A stretch of DNA of 51,274 bases from Alloyangia mangrovi (GCF_002300555.2 NZ_NTHN02000037.1:1-51274); one strand, 5' to 3'; shown: positions 37,111 to 49,058, numbered from the stretch's first letter. Translations and numbers: made by a program. Notes: generated by a model from the letters alone, not told the origin.

Positions 37111-37170
37111 GGGGGCTCTGCCCCCGCCGCGCTGCGCGCGTCTCCCCCGGGATATTTCTGCCTAGAAGAA
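37111..37170 (+). repeat. intergenic hairpin repeat (copy 3)
   Basis: GGGGGCTCTGCCCCC, then CGCGCTGCGCGCG, then CCCCCGGGATATTTCTGCC and TAGAAGAA. It differs from the copy at 22168 at only a few positions. It is about 50 bases upstream of the helicase gene. The 261-base gap 36960-37220 holds nothing else I can identify. Confidence 0.85.
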
Positions 37171-37220
37171 AGGGGATGCGGCGTGCTTTTCCTCGGGCGG
37201 CGGGCGCCTATCTACGAGGC

Positions 37221-39636
37221 ATGTCCGACCTGCCCGTCTCTCTTGACCAGTGGTTCTCCGCGCGTGGCTGGAGCCTGCACCCGCACCAGCGTGCCATGCT
37301 GGCGCGGGGCGGGCGCGCCGGCGCTGCTGCTGATCGCGCCCACCGGGGGCGGCAAGACGCTGGCCGGCTTCCTGCCGACGCTGGCCGAGCTGACCGAGAC
37401 GCCGAGGACGGGGCTGCACACGCTCTACGTCTCGCCGCTGAAGGCGCTGGCGGCGGACATCCGGCGCAACCTGCTCATCCCCATCGAGGAGGCGGGCCTG
37501 CCGATCCGCGTCGAGGACCGCACCGGCGACACCTCATCCTCGCGCAAGCGCCGCCAGCGGGCCCACCCGCCGCACATCCTGCTGACGACACCCGAGAGCC
37601 TTGCCCTGCTGACCTCCTACGAGGATGCGCCGCGCATCTTCGCGGGGCTGCAGAGGGTGGTGGTCGACGAGATCCACGCGCTGGCCGAGAGCAAGCGCGG
37701 CGATCAGCTGATGCTGGCGCTGGCGCGGCTGCAGCGGCTCTGCCCGGGTCTGCGGCGGGTGGGACTCTCGGCGACGGTGGAGGACCCGCAGGCCATCGCC
37801 CGGCTGCTGGCCCGGCACCCCGATCCCTGCGAGATCGTCGAAGCAGACCCGGGGCCAGAGCCGGATATCTCGATGCTGCACACCGAGGCCGCCCCGCCCT
37901 GGTCCGGCGGCGGCGCCGCCCACGCGATCCCGGCGGTGCTGGAGCAGGTCAGGCGGCACCGCACCACGCTGATCTTCCACAACACCCGAGCGCAGGCGGA
38001 GATCTTCTTTCACAAGCTCTGGCTGGCCAATGAGGAGGCGCTGCCGATCGGCATCCACCACGGCTCGCTCGACCGCGGCCAGCGCGAGAAGGTCGAGGCC
38101 GCCATGGTGCGCGGCGATCTGCGCGCCATCGTCTGCACCGGCTCGCTCGATCTGGGGATCGACTGGGGCGACGTCGACCTGGTGATCCAGATCGGCGCGC
38201 CGAAGAACGTGAAGCGGCTGGTGCAGCGGATCGGCCGGGCCAACCACCGCTACAACGCCCCCTCCAAGGCGCTGCTGGTGCCGGCGAACCGCTTCGAGGT
38301 GGTGGAATGCCTGGCGGCGCTGGAGGCGGTGCGCGCGCGCGATCTCGACGGCGAGCGCCGCGGGTCCGGCCCGCGCGACGTGCTCTGCCAGCACATTCTC
38401 ATCGCCGCCTGCGCCGGGCCGTTCGAGGCGGATGCCCTCTACGCCGAGATGACCACCGCCGGAGCCTATGCCGGGCTGAGCCGCGCCGCCTTCGACGATT
38501 GCCTGATGTTCTGTGCCACCGGCGGCTACGCGCTGCGGGCCTACGACCAGTGGCAGCGGCTGAAGCAACGCGAGGACGGGCTCTGGCAGCTGCGCGATCC
38601 GCGCTCGGCGGCGCGCATCCGGCAGAACATCGGCACCATCCAGGACAGCGACACGCTCAAGGTGCGCTACCGCGGCCGGGGCGGCGCCCCCTTGGGCGAG
38701 ATCGAGGAGGGCTTCGCCGCGCAGCTCACCCGCGGCGACACCTTCCTCATCGGCGGGCAGATCGTGCGCTACGAGGGGCTGCGCGAGATGGTGGTGCAGG
38801 TCAGCCGCGACGCCCACCGCAAGCCGAAGATCGCCACCTTCATGGGCACCAAATTCGCCACCTCCACCCAGCTTTCGGAGCGCATCCTGCGCCTGTTCCA
38901 GCAGGAGGACTGGCCCGGCCTGCCGGAGCACACCGCCGACTGGCTGCACCTGCAGCGCGAGGTCTCGCGCCTGCCCCAGCCGGGCCGGCTGCTGATCGAG
39001 AGCTTCCCGCATGACGGGCGCGAGCAGCTTGTGGTCTACGGGTTTGCCGGGCGCAACGCGATGCAGACGCTGGGGCTGCTGCTCACCAAGCGGATGGAGG
39101 AGGAAGGGCTGGCGCCCATGGGCTTCGTCGCCACGGATTACGCCGTGCTGATCTGGGGCCTCGATGCGATCATCGACCCGGGCCCGCTCTTCGATCTCGC
39201 GGCACTGGAGGCGGGGCTCGAGGGCTGGCTGGCGGGCAATGCGGTGATGAAGCGGACCTTCCGCGCCTCGGCCACCATCGCCGGGCTGATCGAGCGCAAC
39301 ATCGGCGGCCAGCGCAAGACCGGGCGGCAGGCGACCATGTCCTCGGACATCCTCTATGACACGCTGGTGAAATACGACCCGGATCACCTGCTGCTGCAGA
39401 TCACCCGCGAGGAGGCGATGCGCGGGCTGGTGGATTTCGCCCGCATCCGCGAGATGTGCCAGCGGGTCGAGGGCCGGATCGACCTTGTCCGGCTCGCGCG
39501 GCTCTCGCCGCTTTCGGCGCCGCTCTTCCTCGAGCCCGGCCGGGTGCCGATCCGCGGCAGTGCCGAGGCGCGGCTGCTGGAAGAGGAGGTCGGCGCGCTG
39601 CTGCGCGAGGCGGGGCTCTGGGAGATCGGCGCGTGA
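37221..39636 (+). CDS. ligase-associated DEXH-box DNA helicase, one frameshift
   Basis: A large Lhr-type superfamily 2 helicase, about 804 residues when repaired. ATG 37221 (MSDLPVSLDQWF) is in one frame. After HPHQRAML the frame shifts at the four-base G run 37306-37309, and removing one base leads into LLLIAPTGGGKTLAGFLP (Walker A). Further motifs: TTPESLALLTSY, VVDEIHAL (DEIH box), GLSATVEDP, CTGSLDLGIDWGDVD and QRIGRANHR. In many bacteria this helicase is encoded with an ATP-dependent ligase, an exonuclease and PdeM as a repair set. Here only pdeM is adjacent. Confidence 0.9.
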
Positions 39637-39695
39637 GGGGGCTCTGCCCCCGGCCGCTGCGCGGCCTCCCCCGGGATATTTGGGCCTAGAAGAAC
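39637..39695 (+). repeat. intergenic hairpin repeat (copy 4)
   Basis: It begins at the base after the helicase stop: GGGGGCTCTGCCCCC, a GGCCGCTGCGCGGCC palindrome, CCCCCGGGATATTTGGGCC and TAGAAGAA. With the copy at 37111 it brackets the helicase gene in direct orientation. Confidence 0.85.
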
Positions 39696-39722
39696 GGCGA
39701 CGGCTCTGGCATTGCGGCGGGC

Positions 39723-40388
39723 ATGACGCGATTGGGGATCGATTTTTGCGGGGCGACGCTGGAGGCGCTGGGATCGGGGGCGCTGTTCTGGCCCGCTGAG
39801 CGGTTGCTGGTGGTCTCGGACCTGCATCTTGGCAAGTCAGCCCGGCTGGCCGCGCAGGGCGGGGCGCTGCTGCCGCCCTACGAGGGGCGCGAGACGCTGC
39901 TGCGGCTGGAGCGCGACCTCGAGGCCACCGGCGCGCGGCGGGTGGTCTGTCTTGGCGACAGTTTCGACGCGGCGGGGATCGACCTGCTGCTGCCCGAGGA
40001 GGACCGGCTGTGGATCGCCCGGCTGCAGGCGGGGCGCGACTGGATGTGGATCGAGGGCAACCACGATCCGGGTCCGGTCTCGCTCGGCGGCACGCATTTG
40101 GCGGAGCTGGACTTGGGCGGGCTGGTGCTGCGGCACATCGCCAAGCCGGGCGCGCGCGGCGAGGTCTCGGGGCATTACCACCCCAAGGCGCGGCTGGTGC
40201 TGCGCGGCGGGCGGGTCATCTCGCGGGCCTGTTTCCTGGTGGACGAGGCGCGGCTGCTGATGCCCGCCTATGGCGCCTACACCGGCGGTCTGCGCACCGA
40301 CAGCCCGGCGCTTGCGGGGCTCATGGAGGCGGGCGCGCGGGCGATCCTCACCGGCGCGGTGCCGCTGGCGATCCCGATGCCGCGCTGA
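39723..40388 (+). CDS. pdeM: ligase-associated DNA damage response endonuclease PdeM
   Basis: A 221-residue calcineurin-like metallophosphoesterase. All metal-site motifs are present: SDLHLGK, GDSFDA, EGNHDPG and SGHYHPK. Family members associate with the helicase encoded upstream and with an ATP-dependent DNA ligase, and act as nucleases or phosphodiesterases in DNA repair. The start ATG 39723 has no strong ribosome binding site. Only the repeat element and a few bases separate it from the helicase gene. Confidence 0.92.
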   Translation: MTRLGIDFCGATLEALGSGALFWPAERLLVVSDLHLGKSARLAAQGGALLPPYEGRETLLRLERDLEATGARRVVCLGDSFDAAGIDLLLPEEDRLWIARLQAGRDWMWIEGNHDPGPVSLGGTHLAELDLGGLVLRHIAKPGARGEVSGHYHPKARLVLRGGRVISRACFLVDEARLLMPAYGAYTGGLRTDSPALAGLMEAGARAILTGAVPLAIPMPR

Positions 40389-40425
40389 AGGCGCCGGGCG
40401 GGGGGGCCGCACGGCGCTCTCATGC

Positions 40426-41328
40426 TCAGGCCGTCAGCCCCTCGGGCTCGGCAAGGCCATTGGCGCGGCAGCAGGCGGTGACGGTGTTGGCCAGCAGGCA
40501 GGCGATGGTCATCGGACCGACGCCGCCCGGCACCGGGGTGATCGCGCCCGCGACCTCGGCGGCGGAGGCAAACGCGACATCGCCGACGAGGCGCATCTTG
40601 CCCTCGCCCTTCTCCGGCGCGGGGATACGGTTGATGCCCACGTCGATCACCGTCGCGCCGGGCTTGACCCAATCGCCGGGGATCATCTCGGGGCGGCCGA
40701 CGGCCGCGACGAGGATGTCGGCGCGGCGGCAGACCTCGGCCAGATCCCTGGTGCGCGAATGCGCGATGGTCACCGTGCAGCTGTCGCCGAGCAGGAGCTG
40801 CGCCATCGGCTTGCCGACGATGTTCGAGCGGCCCACCACCACGGCGTTCAGCCCCGAGAGCGACCCGAGCTGCTCGCGCAGCATCATCAGGCAGCCGAGC
40901 GGGGTGCAGGGCACCATGCTCTTCTGACCGGTGCCCAAAAGGCCGACGTTGGAGATGTGGAAGCCGTCCACGTCCTTCGCGGGGTCGATCGAATTGATCA
41001 CCAGGTCCGAGTTCAGATGTGCCGGCAGCGGCAGCTGCACGAGGATGCCGTGCACCGCCGGATCCGTGTTGAGTTGGTCGATCAGCGCCAGCAGGTCCGC
41101 CTCGGAGGTCTCGGCGGGCAGCTTGTGCTCGAAGCTGTTCATCCCCGCCTCGAGCGTCTGCTTGCCCTTGTTGCGGACGTAGACTTCGGAGGCCGGGTCC
41201 TCGCCCACCAGCACCACGGCGAGGCCGGGGGTGATGCCGTGTTCATCCTTCAGCCGCGTCACATGGGCGGCGACCTGCGTCCGCACCTTTTCGGCAAAGG
41301 CCTTGCCGTCGATGATCGTTGCGCTCAT
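40426..41328 (-). CDS. folD: methylenetetrahydrofolate dehydrogenase/cyclohydrolase
   Basis: A bifunctional enzyme interconverting 5,10-methylene- and 10-formyl-tetrahydrofolate with NADP. 300 residues from ATG 41328 (GGAG upstream). Motifs: [20 protein letters not shown], where the active-site Tyr and Lys lie, [16 protein letters not shown], and the nucleotide-binding [27 protein letters not shown] is near the C-terminus. It begins 5 bases after the chorismate mutase gene and is downstream of fhs. It can handle the one-carbon unit released by the NMG dehydrogenase encoded about 15 kb away. Confidence 0.96.
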   Translation of the reverse strand: MSATIIDGKAFAEKVRTQVAAHVTRLKDEHGITPGLAVVLVGEDPASEVYVRNKGKQTLEAGMNSFEHKLPAETSEADLLALIDQLNTDPAVHGILVQLPLPAHLNSDLVINSIDPAKDVDGFHISNVGLLGTGQKSMVPCTPLGCLMMLREQLGSLSGLNAVVVGRSNIVGKPMAQLLLGDSCTVTIAHSRTRDLAEVCRRADILVAAVGRPEMIPGDWVKPGATVIDVGINRIPAPEKGEGKMRLVGDVAFASAAEVAGAITPVPGGVGPMTIACLLANTVTACCRANGLAEPEGLTA

Positions 41329-41333
41329 GCGCC

Positions 41334-41630
41334 TCACTCCTGTCCCAGTACCGTTTCTTCGCGGCGGATCGACCAGTCCACCAGCGCGCGCCAGAGCGTC
41401 TCGCTCAGCTCGGGGTCGATGCCCTCGGCCTCGGCATTGCTCCGGGCGTTGGCAATGACCTCCTCGACGCGGGCCTCGATCCGGGCGGGGAGCCCCGCGC
41501 CGGTCTTGATCTCGGCAGCACGGTCGATGAGGCTCTGGCGGTGCGCCAGCAGCGCGCTGAGGCGCCTGTCAGTGGCGTCGATCTCGGCGCGCAGCGCCGT
41601 CATGTCGCCGAGGGTTGCGGGATCGCGCAT
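41334..41630 (-). CDS. chorismate mutase, AroQ type
   Basis: A 98-residue all-helical protein of the AroQ/PchB-like family: [30 protein letters not shown]. The Arg, Lys and Glu residues expected along helices one and three are present. It converts chorismate to prephenate, or belongs to the related isochorismate-pyruvate lyase group. ATG 41630 has AAGGAGG upstream. It is placed between fhs and folD without metabolic relation. Specificity cannot be told by eye. Confidence 0.85.
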   Translation of the reverse strand: MRDPATLGDMTALRAEIDATDRRLSALLAHRQSLIDRAAEIKTGAGLPARIEARVEEVIANARSNAEAEGIDPELSETLWRALVDWSIRREETVLGQE

Positions 41631-41757
41631 GGGCGCCTCCTTGCAGGGTGACCGTGGTCCGCTGCGCCCCCTATGCCGCGATGCGGCGCGATGATCAACG
41701 CACCAGTGCGGCAAAGCGCGGGCCAAAGACGACAATCGAGGCGCGGATCGGAAACCC

Positions 41758-41780
41758 GGGGGCGGTCCGGAACCGCCCCC
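41758..41780 (-). terminator. terminator hairpin after fhs
   Basis: GGGGGCGGT and ACCGCCCCC pair around CCGGA. On the minus strand the stem is followed by GGGTTTCC. It lies about 20 bases past the natural fhs end at 41800. Confidence 0.6.
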
Positions 41781-41786
41781 GCCGCG

Positions 41787-43481
41787 TCATCTTGAGAAGT
41801 CAGAACAGCCCCTCGACTCACCCGCGTCGTTGAGCCGGATGGTCTCGGCCGCGGGCACGCGCGGCAGGCCGGGCATGGTCATGATGTCGCCGCAGATCGC
41901 CACGACGAAGCCCGCCCCGGCCGAGAGCCGCACCTCGCGCACCGGCACCATGTGGCCGGAGGGCGCGCCGAGCTTCTTGGGGTCGGTCGAGAAGGAATAC
42001 TGGGTCTTGGCCATGCAGACCGGCAGGTTGCCGAAGCCCTGCTTCTCCCACTCGGCAAGCTGCGCGAGGATGCGCGGGTCGGCGGTGACCTCCTCGGCGT
42101 GGTAGATGCGCTTGGCAACGGTCTCGATCTTTTCCCACAGCGGCATCTCATCGGGGTAGATCGGCGCGAACTGCGCGGCGTCGCCGTCGGCGATATGGGC
42201 GACGCGCTCCGCGAGTTTCGTGATGCCCTTCGAACCCTCGGCCCAGTGGCGGCAGAGATGCGCCTCGGCACCGCGGGCCTCGGCATAGGCCTTGACCGCC
42301 GCCACCTCGGCCTCGGTGTCGCCGGCGAAATGGTTGATCGCCACCACCACCGGCACGCCGAACTGGCGCAGGTTCTCGATGTGGCGGCCGAGGTTGGCGC
42401 AGCCCTTCTTCACCGCAGCCACGTCCTCGCCGCCGAGATCCGCACGGGCGACCCCGCCATTCATCTTCAGCGCCCGCACGGTGGCGACCAGCACCACGCA
42501 ATCGGGGTGCAGCCCGGCCTTGCGGCACTTGATGTCAAAGAATTTCTCGGCGCCGAGATCGGCGCCGAAGCCCGCCTCGGTCACCACGTAATCGGCGAGG
42601 CTCAGCGCGGTCTTGGTGGCCATGACCGAGTTGCAGCCATGGGCGATATTGGCAAACGGTCCGCCGTGCACGAAGGCCGGGGTGTGCTCGAGGGTCTGCA
42701 CCAGGTTGGGCTGCAGCGCGTCCTTGAGCAGCACGGTCATCGCGCCGTCGGCCTTCAGGTCGCGCGCATGCACCGGGGTCTTGTCACGGCGGTAGGCGAC
42801 GATCATGTCGCCGAGCCGCTGCTGCAGGTCGGTCAGGTCGTCGGCGAGGCAGAGGCAGGCCATCACCTCGGAGGCCACGGTGATGTCGAAGCCGCCCTGA
42901 CGGGGGAAACCGTTGGGCACGCCGCCCAAACCCGTCACCACATCGCGCAGGGCGCGGTCGTTGACGTCGAGCACCCGGCGCCAGACGATCCGGCGCAGGT
43001 CGATGTCGAGCGCGTTGCCCCAGTGGATGTGGTTGTCGATCATCGCCGCGAGCAGGTTGTGCGCCGCAGTGATCGCGTGGAAGTCGCCGGTGAAATGGAG
43101 GTTCATCTCCTCCATCGGCACCACCTGCGCATAACCGCCGCCGGCAGCCCCGCCCTTCATGCCGAAGTTCGGCCCGAGCGAGGCCTCGCGGATGCAGATC
43201 GCCGCCTTCTTGCCGATCGCCGCCAGCCCGTCGCCGAGGCCGACGGTGGTGGTGGTCTTGCCCTCGCCCGCGGGGGTCGGGTTGATCGCGGTAACGAGGA
43301 TCAGCCGGCCCTGCTTGCGCCCCTTCAGCCCGGCGATGAAGCCGGCGGAAACTTTCGCCTTGTCATGGCCATAGGGGATGAGGTCGGTGCCGGTGATGCC
43401 GAGTTTCTCGCCGATCTCCTGGATCGGGCGTTTCTCTGCGGCGCGGGCGATTTCGATGTCGGTGGTCATCTTGCTGCTCAT
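41787..43481 (-). CDS. fhs: formate--tetrahydrofolate ligase
   Basis: Joins formate to tetrahydrofolate with ATP, giving 10-formyl-THF, or runs in reverse to make ATP and formate. 564 codons from ATG 43481 (AAGGAGG 9 bases upstream). The P-loop-like [11 protein letters not shown] is at about 69-79. [20 protein letters not shown] and [12 protein letters not shown] are family signatures. The last residues read [12 protein letters not shown] instead of the usual AGEI-GLF ending. Adding one base after GAG near 41818 gives EIEGLF and a stop at 41800, so the true end is probably 41800. It complements FolD in one-carbon metabolism. Confidence 0.95.
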   Translation of the reverse strand: MSSKMTTDIEIARAAEKRPIQEIGEKLGITGTDLIPYGHDKAKVSAGFIAGLKGRKQGRLILVTAINPTPAGEGKTTTTVGLGDGLAAIGKKAAICIREASLGPNFGMKGGAAGGGYAQVVPMEEMNLHFTGDFHAITAAHNLLAAMIDNHIHWGNALDIDLRRIVWRRVLDVNDRALRDVVTGLGGVPNGFPRQGGFDITVASEVMACLCLADDLTDLQQRLGDMIVAYRRDKTPVHARDLKADGAMTVLLKDALQPNLVQTLEHTPAFVHGGPFANIAHGCNSVMATKTALSLADYVVTEAGFGADLGAEKFFDIKCRKAGLHPDCVVLVATVRALKMNGGVARADLGGEDVAAVKKGCANLGRHIENLRQFGVPVVVAINHFAGDTEAEVAAVKAYAEARGAEAHLCRHWAEGSKGITKLAERVAHIADGDAAQFAPIYPDEMPLWEKIETVAKRIYHAEEVTADPRILAQLAEWEKQGFGNLPVCMAKTQYSFSTDPKKLGAPSGHMVPVREVRLSAGAGFVVAICGDIMTMPGLPRVPAAETIRLNDAGESRGCSDFSR

Positions 43482-43559
43482 GGGCGGGGGCCTCCTTCCC
43501 GTCTGGTCGTCTGCCGCCCTCCATAGCCGCTCGCCGCGCGCCGGTCACGCGCGAAGCGC

Positions 43560-44159
43560 TCAGCCCTTGCGGACGGCCTTGAGGTGTGCCCAGACGCGCT
43601 GGTCCGGTACATGCAGGCGCAGCTCGTCGCCAAGCGCCAGCCGCCCCGGGCGCTCGACCCAGGCGGTGACGCCGCGCTTGCCCTTGGCCGCGCCCTTGAA
43701 GGCCTTGCCGTGGCCCGCGTGTTCGGCCTCGATCTCGCGGGCGGGCAGGTTGCAGGGGCGGTTCTGCATGTCGATGATCAGCGTCACCCCATCCGGCCCC
43801 TGCAGCCGGGACGAGGGCGGCAGGTGGCTGAAATCGGGGATGCCCTCGAGCACCAGCGTCGCCCCGGCGAGCTGCGGGTCAACGTCGTCCAGCTCCAGGC
43901 TCCCGGCGATTTCGGCCAGCTCTTCGGCGGACATCAGGCACATCTGCCGGACGTTGGCGATCTCGGTGCCGCGCTTGTGCTGCGAGGTCACGCGCGAGCA
44001 GGACGGCCGCGTGCGCCCGGCGTGGCGCTCGCCCTCCGGCCCGCCCCACCCGATCTCGAGCGACTCGACGGCCTGCGAGCGGATGTCGTCGCCCTCCAGC
44101 GGGACCTTCCCGAGCCAGGTGATGCGGGCGGTGAACTCGGTGGGGATGAGCGCGGGCAT
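43560..44159 (-). CDS. MOSC domain-containing protein
   Basis: A 199-residue protein built around a MOSC domain (molybdenum cofactor sulfurase C-terminal). GGPEGERHAGRTRPSC near residue 40 and RPCNLPAREIEAEH (about 132-145) with GVTAWVERPG are the typical parts; the Cys of RPCN may carry the sulfur. MOSC proteins deliver sulfur or bind molybdenum cofactor. It might serve the molybdenum enzyme XdhB elsewhere in the window, but nothing links them directly. ATG 44159 has AAGGA about 8 bases upstream. Confidence 0.87.
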   Translation of the reverse strand: MPALIPTEFTARITWLGKVPLEGDDIRSQAVESLEIGWGGPEGERHAGRTRPSCSRVTSQHKRGTEIANVRQMCLMSAEELAEIAGSLELDDVDPQLAGATLVLEGIPDFSHLPPSSRLQGPDGVTLIIDMQNRPCNLPAREIEAEHAGHGKAFKGAAKGKRGVTAWVERPGRLALGDELRLHVPDQRVWAHLKAVRKG

Positions 44160-44276
44160 GGGAGGATCCTTCGACTGACGTTACGGCGCCCAGTTGGGCC
44201 ACAGATGCGCCGCGAGGTCGAGGGGGGATCCGCTCCGATTTCTGCGCAAGACACCGGAAGGCCCCCCGAAAAAGAA

Positions 44277-44308
44277 AGACCCCGGGGCCTGTCCGGGCTC
44301 CGGGGTCT
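44277..44308 (-). terminator. Rho-independent terminator after ftsH
   Basis: AGACCCCGG and CCGGGGTCT pair as a 9-base stem. On the minus strand TTCTTTTTC follows directly. It is 24 bases past the ftsH stop and is the best terminator in the window. Confidence 0.9.
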
Positions 44309-44331
44309 GTGTCTTTTCAAGGACGACGCGC

Positions 44332-46245
<1,914 letters not shown>

Positions 46246-46337
46246 GGACGGCCTCCTAAAATGACGTATCTCGCGGACCTCTCGGTTCCGCGATCTGTGC
46301 CTAACATAAGGGCTGAGCCAGCCGGTTCAATGCGATT

Positions 46338-47669
46338 TCACCCCGAAGCCGGGCCTGATTCCAGGAAAGCCGCGAAGTCGGGGGCGAGGCGCCCGAAGGG
46401 GCAGAGCCGGAAAACCGCACTCTCTCCCTCAGGTTGCAGCGCGTCGCAGCCGACCAGCCGGTCGCCCGCGAAGAGCGCCGGAGCGCTGCGGGCGGCGTGG
46501 AAGGGCACCTGCGGCTCGGCCTTTCGGTCGCGCTGCGCCCAGCCGTCCTCACCGAGGGCGCGCAAGGTGAGCCCCTCGGGAACGGTGAGCGCGAGACGCC
46601 AGCGCCCGTCCCAGAGCGCGTCCGCTTCCGCCACGACGGACAGGTTCTGCACCGCCGCGAACTCGCGGAAGACGGCAATGCGCCCGCGCTCGATCCGCGC
46701 CTCGCAGCCGTGCAGCGTGCCGCCCCCGCCGCCGAGCAGCCGCTCGAGCAGCGCCTCGAGCGGCGCTTCGCGGGGCGGATATTCCGCGCCCGAGACGTAA
46801 CGCAGCGCCGCCGACAGCAGCCGAAGTTGTGTGTCGCGCTCGATGCCCTGGAAGGCGGTCTGGTCGAAGAGGAGATCACCGCAGCGCTGCGGCGGCACCT
46901 CGGCGGCGATCTCGCCCCAGACCTGCGCGGCGCGGGCGCGCAGCGCCTCGGAGGCGCGCGCCATGCGGTTGGCGGCCGCCGCGAGATCGGCGCCGGTCAG
47001 GGAGTCTTCCGCCTCGAGCCGGGCGACCAGCTTGCGGGCGCGCACCCGCTCGTAGCCGTCGTCATCGTTGGACGGATCGTCGACCCACTGCCCCTGCAGC
47101 ACCCGCAGATAATGCCGCAGCTCGGCGCGGCGCATGCCCAGGCAGGGACGAACGATGCGCATCGGCGCACCCTCCCCCAGCCGGACCTCGCGCAGGGCCC
47201 GCATCGCCGACAGCCCCTCGACCCCGGCACCCCGCGACAGGCGCATGAGGAAGCTCTCGGCGACATCGTCGGCGGTATGGGCGAGCAGGACGTCTCGGGT
47301 CTCGCCCCGCCAGCCGTCGATCAGGGAAAGCCGGGCGCGGCGGGCGGAATCCATCAGGTTGCCCAGCCCGTCCCAGTGCCAGCGCAGGGTCTGGTGCTCC
47401 CAGCCGAGCTCGGCGCAGGTCTGCGCCACCATCTCGGCCTCGGCGGCAGCCTCGGGGCGCAGACCGTGATCAACCGTCACCACCCGCAGCCGCACGCCCC
47501 AGACATGTGTCCAATTGTGCGCCAGCGTCAGCATCGCCATGCTGTCGCCCCCGCCGGAGACGGCGAGGGCAATGCTTTCGGGGAAATCGGGTCCGAGCGC
47601 CGCGCCCATCGCCTCTGCGAAGCGCTGGTCGAGCGAGGCGCTCACCGGGATGCCGTCCGGCGGCCTCAC
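46338..47669 (-). CDS. tilS: tRNA(Ile)-lysidine synthase
   Basis: Converts C34 of tRNA-Ile(CAU) to lysidine, so that it reads AUA. 443 residues. The PP-loop SGGGDS is at about 38-43, and DHGLRPEA, LAHTADDVAESFLMRLSRG and the C-terminal substrate domain follow. It overlaps cpoB by 4 bases and precedes ftsH by 92 bases. The tilS-ftsH pairing is widespread. Confidence 0.95.
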   Translation of the reverse strand: MRPPDGIPVSASLDQRFAEAMGAALGPDFPESIALAVSGGGDSMAMLTLAHNWTHVWGVRLRVVTVDHGLRPEAAAEAEMVAQTCAELGWEHQTLRWHWDGLGNLMDSARRARLSLIDGWRGETRDVLLAHTADDVAESFLMRLSRGAGVEGLSAMRALREVRLGEGAPMRIVRPCLGMRRAELRHYLRVLQGQWVDDPSNDDDGYERVRARKLVARLEAEDSLTGADLAAAANRMARASEALRARAAQVWGEIAAEVPPQRCGDLLFDQTAFQGIERDTQLRLLSAALRYVSGAEYPPREAPLEALLERLLGGGGGTLHGCEARIERGRIAVFREFAAVQNLSVVAEADALWDGRWRLALTVPEGLTLRALGEDGWAQRDRKAEPQVPFHAARSAPALFAGDRLVGCDALQPEGESAVFRLCPFGRLAPDFAAFLESGPASG

Positions 47670-48511
47670 TGGCAGCCGAGGCGCGCCATCTCGTCCGCCG
47701 CCTTCGACACCTCCTCGGTGCCCGGATAGCGGGTCGCGACCTCGCCCAGCGTGACGCAGGCCTCGGTGGTGCTGCCCAGCTCGCCGAGCGCCGTGCCGAG
47801 CTGCCAGAGCGCCGCCGGGGCGACCTCGCTCTCGGGGTAGTTGGCATAGGCCCCGAGGAAGCGCCGCGCCGCCTCTCGGGTATCGCCCGCCTTCTTCAGC
47901 GCCTGTCCCTCGGCCAGGTAGCTCGCCGCCTCTAGCGGAGAGCCCGGGTAGGTCTGGCGGAAGGCCGCAAACTTTTCCGCGGCGGATTGAAAGTCACCAT
48001 TGGCGAGCGCCTCCTGCGCCCGCCGGAAGTCCGTCTCTTCGCCGACGGCAAGCTGCGCACCGCCCCCGAGGGGCGTTTCGGCGGTCTGCGCCGGAGCCGG
48101 AGCCGGGGCCGGAGCGGAGGTGCCGCCGGTCGCGGGCTGCTGCCCACCGAGCGGCTTGGTCTGGCCGATGGCACCGATGTCGCAACCGGGCTCCATCTCG
48201 CAGATGCGGAACTCGAGGTCGCCGATGCGGTTGGTTCCATCCGCGACGACGCTGTCGATACGGTGGCCGAGTTCCTCGGTCTTGGCGGTCACCCGCGACA
48301 GCTCGGCCTCGATCGCGTTGACGCGTTCGAGCATGCTGGCGGGCATGTTCGTCGAGCCGATGCCGGTGGTGTTGAGCTCCTGCTTGAGCTTCAGAAGTTC
48401 ACCATTCAAGAGCGAGAGTTCCTGGCGGAGGTCCGCCAGGGTCTCGGTTTGCTGGGCCTGCGCGCCGGACGCGATCAGGCCCAGGCAGAGGGCAATGCCG
48501 GTCAGACGCAT
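47666..48511 (-). CDS. cpoB: Tol-Pal system protein CpoB (YbgF)
   Basis: A periplasmic protein coordinating Tol-Pal with peptidoglycan synthesis. 281 residues. A signal peptide (MRLTGIALCLGLIASGAQAQ) is followed by an N-terminal coiled coil (LADLRQELSLLNGELLKLKQ), a low-complexity Ala/Pro linker (about 130-150), and three TPR units beginning near RRAQEALANGDFQSAAEKFA. It is placed directly after pal, as usual. Confidence 0.92.
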   Translation of the reverse strand: MRLTGIALCLGLIASGAQAQQTETLADLRQELSLLNGELLKLKQELNTTGIGSTNMPASMLERVNAIEAELSRVTAKTEELGHRIDSVVADGTNRIGDLEFRICEMEPGCDIGAIGQTKPLGGQQPATGGTSAPAPAPAPAQTAETPLGGGAQLAVGEETDFRRAQEALANGDFQSAAEKFAAFRQTYPGSPLEAASYLAEGQALKKAGDTREAARRFLGAYANYPESEVAPAALWQLGTALGELGSTTEACVTLGEVATRYPGTEEVSKAADEMARLGCQ

Positions 48512-48521
48512 CCGCCCGGCC

Positions 48522-49058
48522 TCAGCTCGTCATGCCCATGGAGATCACCGTCACCGCACGGCGGTTCTTGGCGTAGCACGCTTCCTGCGAGCAGACCTCG
48601 ACCGGGCGTTCCTTGCCATAGGAGATCTGGCGCAGGCGGCCCGAGGCGACGCCCTTGGAGATCAGGTACTCCATCACCGCGTTCGCCCGGCGCGCACCCA
48701 GCGCGATGTTGTACTCGCGGGTGCCCTGTTCGTCGGCGTGACCCTCGATCACCGCGAGGTAATCGGAGTTGGTCATCAGCCATTGCGCCTGCGCGTCCAG
48801 CGTCGCCTGCGCATCCGCGGAAAGCGTCGACTGGTCGACGGCGAAGAGCACGCGGTCACCGATCGCCTGGTTGAAATAGGCGGGCGAACGCGGGTCGCTG
48901 GCGGAGCCGTCGAGGTAGCCGCCGTTCACGCCGGAGCCATTGCCGTAGCCTGCGCCACCGGCACCGGTGCCGTCGCCGGCGCCAAAGCGGTCCGGGTTTG
49001 TACAGGCGGCAAGGCCAAGGCCGGCCACCAGCATCAGAACCTTCGGAAGATATGTCAT
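48522..49058 (-). CDS. pal: peptidoglycan-associated lipoprotein
   Basis: An outer-membrane lipoprotein that ties the envelope to peptidoglycan and partners TolB. 178 residues from ATG 49058. The signal peptide ends at lipobox LAAC (Cys19). A Gly-rich linker precedes the OmpA-like domain, with VIEGHADEQGTREYNIALG holding the diaminopimelate-binding residues and GARRANAV following. It is 10 bases upstream of cpoB. Confidence 0.95.
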   Translation of the reverse strand: MTYLPKVLMLVAGLGLAACTNPDRFGAGDGTGAGGAGYGNGSGVNGGYLDGSASDPRSPAYFNQAIGDRVLFAVDQSTLSADAQATLDAQAQWLMTNSDYLAVIEGHADEQGTREYNIALGARRANAVMEYLISKGVASGRLRQISYGKERPVEVCSQEACYAKNRRAVTVISMGMTS

